A DNA stretch of 64,000 bases, taken from positions 62,001 through 126,000 of the forward strand of contig NZ_QRWD01000007.1 in assembly GCF_003459505.1 (NCBI RefSeq). Reading direction: 5' to 3'. Source of the DNA: Collinsella sp. AF20-14LB. Lineage in GTDB: Bacteria; Actinomycetota; Coriobacteriia; Coriobacteriales; Coriobacteriaceae. The notes beneath the pieces were generated by a model. That model saw nothing but the letters and a program-made list of their open reading frames with translations, was not told where the DNA came from and ran no database searches. Below are positions 6,968-15,228 of the stretch, piece after piece; within the stretch, counting starts at the first letter, position 1; the number at the start of each line of letters is the position of its first letter. The position numbers and the translations under genes are program-made.

Positions 6968-8701
6968 CTACATACGCCCCAATTCGCCCACGATATGGCC
7001 CACGCGGTCCTCGGGCTCCTTGACCTCGACACCGTTGTAGCGGAAGAACCGCGCCGGGTCGTGCATCAGGTCCTCGAGCGGCACCAGCACAAAGTCGCGC
7101 TCGCCGATCAGCGGATGCGGCAGGCGCAGCTTCTTGCCGCCGTGGGTCTCGCCGTCCATCCACAGCAGGTCCAGGTCGATGGTGCGCGGGCCGTTTGCCT
7201 TGGCCTTCTTGGAACGGTCGCGGCCCAGCTCGGCCTCGATCTTCATGAGCTCGTCAAGCAGCACCAGCGGAGCCAGCTCGGTCTTGATCTCGATGACGGC
7301 GTTGGCAAACGCGTCCTGGCGCGTCTCGTAGGCCGGCTCGCTCTCGTAGATGCGCGAGCAGTTGGACACGCAGGTGAGCGGGATCTCGGCAATCATGTCG
7401 CGCGCAGCGCGGATGTTGTCGCAGCGATGCCCCAGGTTGGAACCCACGGCCACAAACGCGCGGCGCGGCTGCGGCTTGGCAACGGCCCAGTAACCGTTCA
7501 GGAACTGCGCGAAGCCGGTGACGTCGTGCACGCGCACGATGTTGGCACCGGCCTGGATGGCGCCCAGGCACACGCCAAACGTGGCGGCATCGCGCGCGGC
7601 GGCCTCGGTCACGCCCGAGACGGCGCCCACAAAACGCTTGCGCGACACGGCGCACATGAGCGGATAGCCCAGCGATGCCATCTTGGCGGTCTCGCGCTGG
7701 ATGACGATATCCTCGTTGGCCGTCTTGCCAAAACCCGGGCCGGGATCGATGCAGATGCGGTCGCGCGACACGCCGGCATGGATGAGCGTGCGGGCCTGGT
7801 CGGACAGAAAGCCCATGACGCGGCGCATGATGGGCGCCGAATCGGGCAAGGTAAAGCGGCGGAGCTGCGAGGTGGGCACATAGGCTTCCTCACGGCGGGC
7901 ACTGCGGCGCATCATGGCGGCCAGGTGGTCGCTGGGCTCTGGTGTGACTTCGGTAGCTGCGGGCACGGCCTCGGGCGCAACGGCAGCAGGGGCAGCCTGC
8001 TCGGTAGCCGGCGTCTCTGACTCGGCAACAGGCTCGGGCGTGGGCTCTGATTCGCCAAACGGCAGCGAGGGCTGCACCACGCCACCCGGGAGCTTTGCCT
8101 CGGGCTTGGGGTCGCCCAGCAACTTGCCGCGACGGCGACGGGCTGGCTTCCCGGCCTCGCGCGCGGCCTCGGCGGCCGCCTCGCGCGCCTTCTCGGCAAC
8201 AAACGCCGCGGCCGAGGTGTCAAGCTGCACCGTCGCGTGCGTGCGGGCGGGTGCGGCGACCTCGCCGGCGTGCATTACGATAACGCCGCAGGTGCTCGTC
8301 TTAACGAACTCGACCATCTTGGGGTCGGTGAAGCCCGTCACATCGTTGACAATCGAAGCACCGCAGCGCACCGCCGCCTTGGCAACCGCCACATGACGCG
8401 TATCGATCGAGACGATAGCGCCCTCTTTGGCGAGCGCGCGCACGACGGGCAGCACGCGACGTGCCTCCTCGTCGGGGTTGACCGGGGTAAAGCCGGGGCG
8501 CGTGGACTCGCCGCCCACGTCGATGATGTCGGCGCCGGCATCGAGCATCGCCAGGCCGTACTCGATGGCGGCATCCGGGTCGAAGTGCTCCCCGCCGTCG
8601 CTAAACGAATCGGGCGTCACATTGAGGACGCCCATGATGCGCGGACGATCAAAGCTGAGCTCGTACTTTCCGCACCGCCATGTCTTGCTGTCGTTCGCCA
8701 T
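6968..8701 (-). CDS. folP: Dihydropteroate synthase - HPPK fusion with a long internal insertion
   Basis: 577 residues joining two successive folate enzymes. DHPS (about 1-410) shows IMGVLNVTPDSFSDGG (22-37), DVGGESTRPG (61-70), SIVNDVTGF, IDPGPGFGKT (318-327), SRKRFVG and RVHDV. HPPK (about 414-577) shows AVGSNLGHR, GPRTIDLDLL and HPLIGERDFVL. An Ala/Pro/Glu-rich low-complexity segment (about residues 150-285) interrupts the DHPS barrel just after IVMHAGE. The ATG at 8701 is preferred: AGGAGG lies 6 nt upstream, whereas upstream in-frame codons lack one. The sirtuin gene lies upstream on the same strand; the biotin-ligase-like gene follows without a gap. Confidence 0.93.
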   Translation of the reverse strand: MANDSKTWRCGKYELSFDRPRIMGVLNVTPDSFSDGGEHFDPDAAIEYGLAMLDAGADIIDVGGESTRPGFTPVNPDEEARRVLPVVRALAKEGAIVSIDTRHVAVAKAAVRCGASIVNDVTGFTDPKMVEFVKTSTCGVIVMHAGEVAAPARTHATVQLDTSAAAFVAEKAREAAAEAAREAGKPARRRRGKLLGDPKPEAKLPGGVVQPSLPFGESEPTPEPVAESETPATEQAAPAAVAPEAVPAATEVTPEPSDHLAAMMRRSARREEAYVPTSQLRRFTLPDSAPIMRRVMGFLSDQARTLIHAGVSRDRICIDPGPGFGKTANEDIVIQRETAKMASLGYPLMCAVSRKRFVGAVSGVTEAAARDAATFGVCLGAIQAGANIVRVHDVTGFAQFLNGYWAVAKPQPRRAFVAVGSNLGHRCDNIRAARDMIAEIPLTCVSNCSRIYESEPAYETRQDAFANAVIEIKTELAPLVLLDELMKIEAELGRDRSKKAKANGPRTIDLDLLWMDGETHGGKKLRLPHPLIGERDFVLVPLEDLMHDPARFFRYNGVEVKEPEDRVGHIVGELGRM

Positions 8702-8795
8702 GAACATCCTCCTAAAATGCCCACGCCGCCGCGCTTGGGCGCTGACGGCGGGGTCGCTTTGCAATCAGTCTTTTTATTGTATCCGCGCGCGCGGG

Positions 8796-9548
8796 CTAGA
8801 ACGCAAACGCGGCCGCGATGTCGCAAGAAATCAGCAGGTCGGCATTTGCATCCTGATCGGTGGGCGCCAAATTGCAAATGGCCAGCGTATCGCCAGTAAA
8901 GTAACGCGTGAGGCCCGCCGCCGGATACACTACGAGCGAGGTTCCGCCCACGACGAGGGCATCGGCCGCGGCGATGGCAGCAACGGCGCCGGTAAGCACG
9001 TGCTCGTCGAGCGGCTCTTCGTAGAGCACCACATCGGGCTTGATGCGACCGCCGCACGCGGGGCACACGGGCATACCCGCGGCATCCTCGTGCTCGCGCG
9101 CGCAAATCCATTCGGCGCTGTAGACCGCGCCGCACGTCTGGCAAATGTTGCGATGGACCGATCCATGCAGCTCAAACACGCGCCGTGAACCAGCCGCCTG
9201 ATGCAGGCCATCGATGTTTTGCGTCACCACGGCGTCGAGCTTGCCGGCACGCTCCAGCTCGGCCAGCTTGGTGTGGCAGCAGTTGGGCTTGGCGCCAAGC
9301 GCGATCATCTTGGTGCGGTAGAAGTCAAAGAACTCGGCCGGATGTGCCTCGTAAAAGCTGTGCGAGAGCATGGTCTCGGGCGGATAGGCAAACTGCTGAT
9401 GATACAGGCCGTCCACGCTGCGGAAATCGGGAATGCCACTTGCCGTGGAAACACCCGCGCCGCCAAAGAAGACCACGCGCTTGTGGGTGTCAAACAGATC
9501 CGCCAGCGCGGCGGAGGCCTGCCTGGGGTCCGATATTGCCTGCGTCAT
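8796..9548 (-). CDS. cobB: NAD-dependent protein deacetylase, sirtuin family
   Basis: 250 residues, typical for bacterial Sir2. It removes acyl groups from lysines using NAD+. GAGVSTASGIPDFRS near residue 30 binds NAD; TQNIDGLH and ELHGS carry the catalytic Asn/Asp and His. The zinc module uses CxxC (NICQTCG) and CxxC (PVCPACGG). GGTSLVVYPA is the C-terminal NAD-binding strand. GGAGG precedes the ATG. It lies upstream of folPK on the same strand with a 94-nt gap, so co-transcription is possible. Confidence 0.95.
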   Translation of the reverse strand: MTQAISDPRQASAALADLFDTHKRVVFFGGAGVSTASGIPDFRSVDGLYHQQFAYPPETMLSHSFYEAHPAEFFDFYRTKMIALGAKPNCCHTKLAELERAGKLDAVVTQNIDGLHQAAGSRRVFELHGSVHRNICQTCGAVYSAEWICAREHEDAAGMPVCPACGGRIKPDVVLYEEPLDEHVLTGAVAAIAAADALVVGGTSLVVYPAAGLTRYFTGDTLAICNLAPTDQDANADLLISCDIAAAFAF

Positions 9549-9683
9549 ATGAGTCCTCCGTCCTTGTTAGTCGGGCAGCGTTGGGCGACGTCCCAGCATG
9601 CGGCCTTTAAGTCAGCATGCGCGGAGCCCACCCCGCCCCTGTTGCGCTAATCTTAAGCCTGCCAACCCCGTCGAAAGGACACC

Positions 9684-10502
9684 ATGCCTCAGACTTACAC
9701 TTTCGCCTCGTGGAACGTTAACGGCCTGCGCGCCGTGCTCAAAAAGGACCCGAGCTTTACCCAGATCGCACAGGAACTCGATGTCGATATCCTAGCGCTG
9801 CAGGAAACCAAGCTGCAGGAGGGCCAGGTCGATATCGACCTGGCCGGCTATCACCAAACCTGGAGCTACGCCGAACGTAAAGGCTATTCGGGCACTGCGG
9901 TCTTTAGCCGCCAGGAACCGCTGCGCGTGCTGCGCGCCGACGCGCTGCTGCCCCACGCCGGTGAAGGCGAGGCAGCCGAGCTCGTTGCCCAAGCCGCGAC
10001 CGAGGGTCGTGTCTGCGCGCTGGAGTTCGACAAATTCTGGTTTGTGGATGTCTACACGCCCAACGCGCAAAACGAACTCGCGCGCATCGATGTGCGCATG
10101 GCGTGGGACGATGCCTACCGCGGCTTTTTGAGCGCACTTGAGCGCGAGACCGGAAAACCCGTCGTGACCTGCGGCGACTTTAACGTGGCGCACGAGGAGA
10201 TCGACCTTAAGAATCCCAAGTCCAACCGCGGCAACGCGGGCTTTTCGGACGAAGAGCGCGGCAAGTTTACCGAGCTGCTCAATGCCGGCTTTACCGATAC
10301 CTGGCGCGCGGCAAACCCCGACGTCGAGGGCGTCTACAGCTGGTGGAGCTACCGCTTTAATGCCCGCAAGAACAACGCCGGCTGGCGCATCGACTACTTC
10401 CTGGTAAGCGACGCAATCGCCGGCAACGTACGCGGCACCGGCATCCGCGGCGACATCTTCGGCAGCGACCACTGCCCCGTCACCCTCACGCTAGAGCTCT
10501 AG
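9684..10502 (+). CDS. xth: Exodeoxyribonuclease III (AP endonuclease)
   Basis: 272 residues, normal length. It cleaves DNA at abasic sites and degrades 3' ends in base-excision repair. Motifs of the exonuclease-endonuclease-phosphatase fold are present: SWNVNGLRA (N), LALQETK (metal-binding Glu), CGDFNVAH (catalytic Asp/Asn), GWRIDYFLVS and the C-terminal GSDHCPV His. Ribosome site GAAAGG is well placed. It is divergent from the sirtuin gene and followed by a repeat-filled intergenic region. Confidence 0.96.
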   Translation: MPQTYTFASWNVNGLRAVLKKDPSFTQIAQELDVDILALQETKLQEGQVDIDLAGYHQTWSYAERKGYSGTAVFSRQEPLRVLRADALLPHAGEGEAAELVAQAATEGRVCALEFDKFWFVDVYTPNAQNELARIDVRMAWDDAYRGFLSALERETGKPVVTCGDFNVAHEEIDLKNPKSNRGNAGFSDEERGKFTELLNAGFTDTWRAANPDVEGVYSWWSYRFNARKNNAGWRIDYFLVSDAIAGNVRGTGIRGDIFGSDHCPVTLTLEL

Positions 10503-10800
10503 CCCCAACTGATCCCCTGGGGACGGAGGAAAACGGATCATTTTGGGCCTCGTGAGGGTATCCGCGTGACCCATCCGCCACGAAACACGCCCATCTACTA
10601 CGTTTAAGCCACCACCCTCAACCACAGCGAACAACGCCAAAAGAAAACCGCAGGTAGAAAGCCTGCGGTTTTTCATAAAACGCGGTCATGGTCGGGGGTA
10701 TCAAGCTAAACGTAGTAGATGGGCCAGTTTCGTGGCAAGCGCCGTCAACTGATTCCCTGGGGACATCTGGGGACGGAAGAAAATGGATCAATTTGGCTCT
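10503..10800. repeat. Mosaic of nested repeats downstream of xth
   Basis: A ~31-bp inverted repeat has arms at about 10579-10609 (CACGAAACACGCCCATCTAC...) and 10704-10733. It is flanked outside by a direct repeat of the type CTGATYCCCTGGGGAC...GGATCA (about 10506-10540 and 10748-10790). The terminator at 10644-10676 lies inside. A truncated copy of that terminator's left arm (AAAACCGCAGGTAGA) recurs at 10903. No coding potential is convincing across 10503-11038. Confidence 0.7.
10644..10676 (+). terminator. Intrinsic terminator downstream of xth
   Basis: AAAACCGCAGG and CCTGCGGTTTT form an 11-bp perfect stem around a 7-nt loop and end in TTTTT. It is symmetric enough to act in both directions. 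Confidence 0.85.
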
Positions 10801-10832
10801 CTGAGGGCCACGATGCCCGTCATATCAGCCGG

Positions 10833-10998
10833 CCATTTCAAAACTATGCCGGTTTACGGGGCTGAATCGCGAACCCCCAACCATATGCAATTCCGAGATA
10901 ATAAAACCGCAGGTAGACGGTGTGCCCTATTTCGAAAAATGCTGGTATGGTCGACCCGCGCCAATCTAGCCCCGTAAACCGGCATAGTTTTGAAATGG
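10833..10998. repeat. 166-bp element with perfect 31-bp inverted ends
   Basis: The arms 10833-10863 and 10968-10998 are exact reverse complements over 31 nt (starting CCATTTCAAAACTATGCCGG). The 104-nt interior is unrelated to other features and has no credible gene. No target-site duplication is obvious. MITE-like or a long RNA hairpin are both possible. Confidence 0.85.
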
Positions 10999-11038
10999 CA
11001 CTTCGGCAGTATTGATTCCCGCCCCGGCGCAACCAGCC

Positions 11039-11737
11039 CTACAGCCCGTATTTCACGACGGCACGGTTAATGCGACGGCACCAAGGCTTGTACAAGGCGG
11101 CCAAAAACACGCAGGTCGCAAGGCCGTGCGTAATATCGAACGGCACTGCCGTGGCAAGACGCGCCACGGCACCCGCCCAAGTAAGCGGCTGTACAAAACC
11201 AATGATGTCATACGCGTTGATCACGACGCCATAGAGCAGGCCCGACGCAAAGCCATACGCCAACAGTGACGGCATTCGCACGGTGCCATCGGCGCGGTCA
11301 AACGCGCCCGCATGCGCCAGTGCGCCACCGATATAGCCCACCAGACCCCAGGCATACATCTGCCACGGCGTCCACATGCCCTGCCCAAAAAAGAAATTGC
11401 TGGTCAGCGCTGCCAACGCGCCAACCATAAAACCATTGCGGCGACCAAGCGTCGCCCCCGCGATAATGGCGATGGCGCTCACCGGTTTAAAGTCGGGAAT
11501 GGGGCCAAACAAGATGCGCCCCGCCGCGGCCAACGCCGCCAACACCAGCGTGGGCATAATCTGGCGCAGGCCCGGGCGCGACGCCTCGTAACCCGCAAAG
11601 AACAGCACAAGCACCAACGCCACCACGACAAGCATGGCAAGCGCCGCCTGCTCAATGCCCGCCAGCAACGCCGCAGCCATCACCGCAGGAACCGCCAGCA
11701 ACAGCGGGATTTCCATATGTTGTAAGACACGTGACAA
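11039..11737 (-). CDS. ECF transporter S component (substrate-binding membrane subunit), substrate unknown
   Basis: 232 residues, strongly hydrophobic with about six membrane segments. The pattern GPIPDFKPVSAIAIIAGATLG, then FFFGQGMWTPWQMYAWGLVGYIGG, fits S components of energy-coupling-factor vitamin transporters (CblT/QrtT-like group). The S component captures the vitamin and docks on an EcfAAT module; such a module lies 6-9 kb away (17449-19985) on the same strand. The start is uncertain: the full-length start is TTG at 11737 after GGGGG, and an ATG at 11716 lacks a ribosome site. The substrate cannot be read from the sequence. Confidence 0.8.
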   Translation of the reverse strand: MSRVLQHMEIPLLLAVPAVMAAALLAGIEQAALAMLVVVALVLVLFFAGYEASRPGLRQIMPTLVLAALAAAGRILFGPIPDFKPVSAIAIIAGATLGRRNGFMVGALAALTSNFFFGQGMWTPWQMYAWGLVGYIGGALAHAGAFDRADGTVRMPSLLAYGFASGLLYGVVINAYDIIGFVQPLTWAGAVARLATAVPFDITHGLATCVFLAALYKPWCRRINRAVVKYGL

Positions 11738-11781
11738 CAGCGGCCCCCATCAAACGAATGTCCGTTTATGGTAGCACGGGC

Positions 11782-11812
11782 AAAAAAGAGGCCGGCCAAT
11801 CTCCCGGCCGGC
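11782..11812 (-). terminator. Intrinsic terminator of the small membrane protein gene
   Basis: GCCGGCC/GGCCGGC 7-bp stem with an 8-nt loop, followed on the minus strand by CTC and six T residues. It lies 47 nt past the stop at 11859 and would close the MFS-amidohydrolase-MFS-membrane-protein operon. Confidence 0.85.
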
Positions 11813-11858
11813 TTTAGTTGCCATTCGATCAGGTTTTCGCCACGTGTCCGGTTTTGCG

Positions 11859-12320
11859 CTATTTGCCCGTAACCTTAGCGGCAATGGCCGCGACAAAAGG
11901 ATCAAACAGCAAGCCGCCCACAACGACAAAGGCCCATCCGCCCACCACGAGGCGAACCCAACGCGAGAAAAACGGCACACCGTCGATAACGCCAACGCCT
12001 GACTGAAACGCGACTTCAAATAGCCCGATAATGCAGAAGAGCAGAGTGGCGCCCACAACGGTTCCGCAAATCCGTGCGCCCGGAGTGTTCCGATCAAAAC
12101 CAAAAAACTCAACGCACGTCTCAATTGCTTTGCCAAAGAGCGGCAAAAAACCCACGAACTGTGCAATACCGATGGCCAGAATAAGCTGCCCCCAGAAACC
12201 AGTAAGTCCCTGAAAATCTAAGCTAGGCTTTCCCTCAACAATCGGCAGAAATGAACACATGAATAGAGGATTAACGATGCCGTTGAGAATGGTCACAGCG
12301 GTACTCTTTTTTAGTGTCAA
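11859..12320 (-). CDS. Small integral membrane protein, unknown
   Basis: About 153 residues with four predicted membrane segments and no recognised motif. The N-terminus has no ATG; a TTG at 12320 sits 9 nt after AAAAGGAG, whereas the in-frame TTG at 12329 directly abuts it, so 12320 is chosen. It follows the second MFS gene by 54 nt and precedes a strong terminator, so it is likely the last gene of that operon and could assist transport. Function unknown. Confidence 0.65.
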   Translation of the reverse strand: MTLKKSTAVTILNGIVNPLFMCSFLPIVEGKPSLDFQGLTGFWGQLILAIGIAQFVGFLPLFGKAIETCVEFFGFDRNTPGARICGTVVGATLLFCIIGLFEVAFQSGVGVIDGVPFFSRWVRLVVGGWAFVVVGGLLFDPFVAAIAAKVTGK

Positions 12321-12374
12321 GTAGACCAACTCCTTTTGCCCTTGTCGGACAGGCCCAAAGGGCGAAAACAGGTG

Positions 12375-13571
12375 TTACATAAGTGAATCGGGAGACGGCA
12401 GGAATGGAGACGCCAGCGCCGTCGCGCCAAACAAAACAGCGCACCCAAATAGAAGCGTTTCATAGCTCTCGCCAATGCAGAAGGAGAGGGCCACGGGAAT
12501 CAAAAACGTAAGCCCCAGCGAAACGGTGCTCACCACGCCACCGGCGCTTCCTGCAAGCCCCTCGCGCACCTCGGGCAACATGTAGGGTAGCGACTGAACG
12601 ACCGGACCGGCGACGGCAGTCGAAACACCAATCGCAAACATGAGCCCGACAGAAGGCCGAGAGACAAAAGCCTCTCCGGCCCACATAAGGGCACTCCCCA
12701 CCATTGCCGCGATGGCCATAAACACGCGATAGTCGCCAAATTGCGCTCGCGCGTAGGGACCGGCCACGCTGCCGACAATCGACCCAAGCGTCACGAAAGA
12801 GGCAAGAAGCCCGGCGACCTGGGGTTCGGTTGAAACCTCAAGTGCCGAGACAAGATAACCCGAGTACGCCGTAGCCGATGCAAGGGCGACTCCAAGCAGT
12901 ATCGCCACGAGCCAAACCATCGGCATCTTGATTACCGTCGCAAACGCACTTGCCGACGACGAAGCAGGCTCCGCACCCTGAACGCCAAGGCCATCTGCAG
13001 CCTGCAGAACATCTGCCGATGGCGCAACCAGCAGCCACAGCAATCCAAACACGGCAAATAAAACGGCAGCAAGGGCATATGCTCGTCCGGGCGTTGCAAA
13101 GAGAGGAGAGGTTGCAAGCGAGCAGGCGATTCCGCCCGACCCCGCAGCGTAGAACCATCCCATGGCCCTATCGGTTTCTCCGCCAAAAGCGGAACCAAGC
13201 ACTTTTAGAACGATGGCATTCACGACGCATGGTGCCGCGCCCAGAAGCATGGTCGCCGTGAACAGCGTCGCAAACGATGCGCACTCCGCGCGAGCAACCG
13301 CTGCAATTGCAGAAATCGCCGATGCGATGAATACGAGCACCTTCACGCCATATCGATCGGCGCAAACGCCGACAGGCATGCCGAATACAACGGCAGGAAC
13401 AAACGGGGCAAACAGGACGGCTGAAAACTCGGCCGAGGTCAGATGCAGGTCCGACACAACCAGATGTGCCAATCCCGACACCTGATACTGCGCGTAGTTC
13501 GCAGCAAACACGATGCCGCATACCACAAACAGCAGGACATATTTTTCGACCGTCCCTTTGCTCACGTTCAT
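12375..13571 (-). CDS. MFS transporter
   Basis: 398 residues with about 12 membrane segments. The N-terminal half carries an MFS motif-A-like loop (GVCADRYGVK). The opening FAANYAQYQVSGLA closely parallels FMANYMQYQVSALA in the MFS protein at 15229-16440, so the two are paralogues. It starts 8 nt after the amidohydrolase stop (ATG at 13571; the GTG just before it is less likely). Coupling to the amidohydrolase suggests uptake or export of that enzyme's substrate or product. Substrate unknown. Confidence 0.85.
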   Translation of the reverse strand: MNVSKGTVEKYVLLFVVCGIVFAANYAQYQVSGLAHLVVSDLHLTSAEFSAVLFAPFVPAVVFGMPVGVCADRYGVKVLVFIASAISAIAAVARAECASFATLFTATMLLGAAPCVVNAIVLKVLGSAFGGETDRAMGWFYAAGSGGIACSLATSPLFATPGRAYALAAVLFAVFGLLWLLVAPSADVLQAADGLGVQGAEPASSSASAFATVIKMPMVWLVAILLGVALASATAYSGYLVSALEVSTEPQVAGLLASFVTLGSIVGSVAGPYARAQFGDYRVFMAIAAMVGSALMWAGEAFVSRPSVGLMFAIGVSTAVAGPVVQSLPYMLPEVREGLAGSAGGVVSTVSLGLTFLIPVALSFCIGESYETLLFGCAVLFGATALASPFLPSPDSLM

Positions 13572-13579
13572 CACCCTAT

Positions 13580-15226
13580 CTATGCTTCATCCTTGCGATA
13601 GACGACGCGTCCGTTAAAGATCGTCGTCTCGACTTCGAGATCGCGAAGCGCCATCGGGTTCATTTCAAACGGATTGCCCGACAGGATGACGATATCGGCA
13701 AGCTTGCCGGCGGCAAGGCTGCCCAAACGGCGCTCAAAGCCCTCGACATATGCTGAGCCGAGCGTGTGCGCTTGCAGCGTCTCGCCGAGCGTCAGGGCAT
13801 TCTCGCGGAAGTATCCCTCCGCCGGGTGCCCGTCAAACTCGCTACGCGTCACCGCAGCATACACGGTATCGATAGGATCGATTGACATCACCGCAGGCCA
13901 GTCAGTACCAAGCCCTAAGTGGATTCCACCATCGGCCTCTTCCCTATAGCGCCACATGTGGCTCATGCGCTCTTCGCCAAGAGACTCCTCGTACACGCCC
14001 TGCCCAAGGCCTCCGATGGGATGCTGCGGCTGAATCGCAGCATTAATGCCCAGGCGCTTCATGCGAGCAATATCCTCGAGCTTCAGGTTATCTGTATGCT
14101 CGATAGCAAAACGCGCCCCCTTGTTGCCGCACACCTCCTCGGCACGCTCGACGGCATCGATAATCATCGTGGCCGATGCGTCGCCGATAGCATGGATACG
14201 AACATCGAAACCATTCTTGTTGGCCTCGAGCACCATACAGTCAAGCGTCTCCTGGTTGCACGCCGGCTCGCCGCGGAAGTCCTTTCCCGTGGGGGCGTTA
14301 AGATACGGCTCGTGCATGTAGGCCGTGTAGGCCTCGGGGCAGCCGTCCAAAATGTACTTGAGACCCGCCATGCGCACGCGCTCGCTGTGATGACGCGCAC
14401 GCAGCGCCTGCGACTCTGCCATCGGAGCATCGAGCGCAGAATAGTAGCTGATGCGCAGCGTGCTCAGGTCCTCGCTCGCCAGACGGTCATAGATGTCGTA
14501 CACGCCGGGCGTGGTCACGCCCAAAGGATACATATCACCAATCGAAGTGATGCCGAGCTTGTTGAACTTGCGCATCGACTTGAGCAACGACGCATCAAGG
14601 TCCGGTTTGTTGAGCACAACATCGAGCAAGATGTTCGTCGCCTGGGGCTCGGACAGAAAGCCATTGGGCTCGCCGTTGTCAAAGTGGCGGATAAGGCCAC
14701 CTTCAGGCGTCGGGGTATTGCGGTCGATACCGACCGCCCTGAGCGCGGCAGTATTGCACCACACCACGTGCATTGAAAAGTCCGAGAGCACGATTGGGCG
14801 GTCGATATCGAGCGCATCGAGGCTGCGGCAATCAGGGTCAGTCGGGTTTTCCCACGCGGGCGAATACCAGCCCTGACCGTAAATCCACGGATTGTCAGGA
14901 TGCTCGGCGGCAAACTTGGCAACAGCATCCACGCAAGCCCGCTCGCTCGGCAGAAACATCAGATCGCAACAGAAGTCTTCATCCTTCTGGATTGAGCCGA
15001 GCGCAAAGTGCATGTGTGAATCGTTGAATCCGGGCATGACCAGTTTGTTGCCGGCGTCAATGACCTCGGTATCGGGACCGATAAACGGCTGCACCTTGTC
15101 GGGCGAGCCCACAGCCACGATCTCGCTGCCGCGAACTGCAACGCATCCGGCGTGAGGCTCAAGTTCCTCGGCAGTAAACAACGCCGTCGTCTTGAGGACG
15201 ATATCAGCGGGAACTACCGCCTCCAT
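13580..15226 (-). CDS. Amidohydrolase, YtcJ/amidohydrolase-3 family
   Basis: 548 residues, usual for this metal-dependent family (close to YtcJ and N-substituted formamide deformylases). A small beta domain is followed by MPGFNDSHMHF (His71 and His73, metal-binding), then a TIM barrel with IHAIGD, FAIEHTD, QPQHP and LGTDWP motifs, and a C-terminal return to the beta domain (LGSLAAGKLADIVIL). It should hydrolyse an amide or related C-N bond; substrate unknown. Its ATG lies 2 nt after the upstream MFS stop and it is followed by a second MFS gene, giving a transporter-enzyme-transporter operon. Confidence 0.9.
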   Translation of the reverse strand: MEAVVPADIVLKTTALFTAEELEPHAGCVAVRGSEIVAVGSPDKVQPFIGPDTEVIDAGNKLVMPGFNDSHMHFALGSIQKDEDFCCDLMFLPSERACVDAVAKFAAEHPDNPWIYGQGWYSPAWENPTDPDCRSLDALDIDRPIVLSDFSMHVVWCNTAALRAVGIDRNTPTPEGGLIRHFDNGEPNGFLSEPQATNILLDVVLNKPDLDASLLKSMRKFNKLGITSIGDMYPLGVTTPGVYDIYDRLASEDLSTLRISYYSALDAPMAESQALRARHHSERVRMAGLKYILDGCPEAYTAYMHEPYLNAPTGKDFRGEPACNQETLDCMVLEANKNGFDVRIHAIGDASATMIIDAVERAEEVCGNKGARFAIEHTDNLKLEDIARMKRLGINAAIQPQHPIGGLGQGVYEESLGEERMSHMWRYREEADGGIHLGLGTDWPAVMSIDPIDTVYAAVTRSEFDGHPAEGYFRENALTLGETLQAHTLGSAYVEGFERRLGSLAAGKLADIVILSGNPFEMNPMALRDLEVETTIFNGRVVYRKDEA

Positions 15227-15228
15227 GG

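Noticed and set aside
6305..8020. 571-codon plus-strand frame opposite folPK and the biotin-ligase-like gene
   Set aside because: Arg/His-rich antisense composition, spans two real genes, no ribosome site.
10844..11032. Small gene inside the 166-bp inverted-repeat element
   Set aside because: The frame simply spans both inverted arms, lacks a ribosome site and has no recognisable product.
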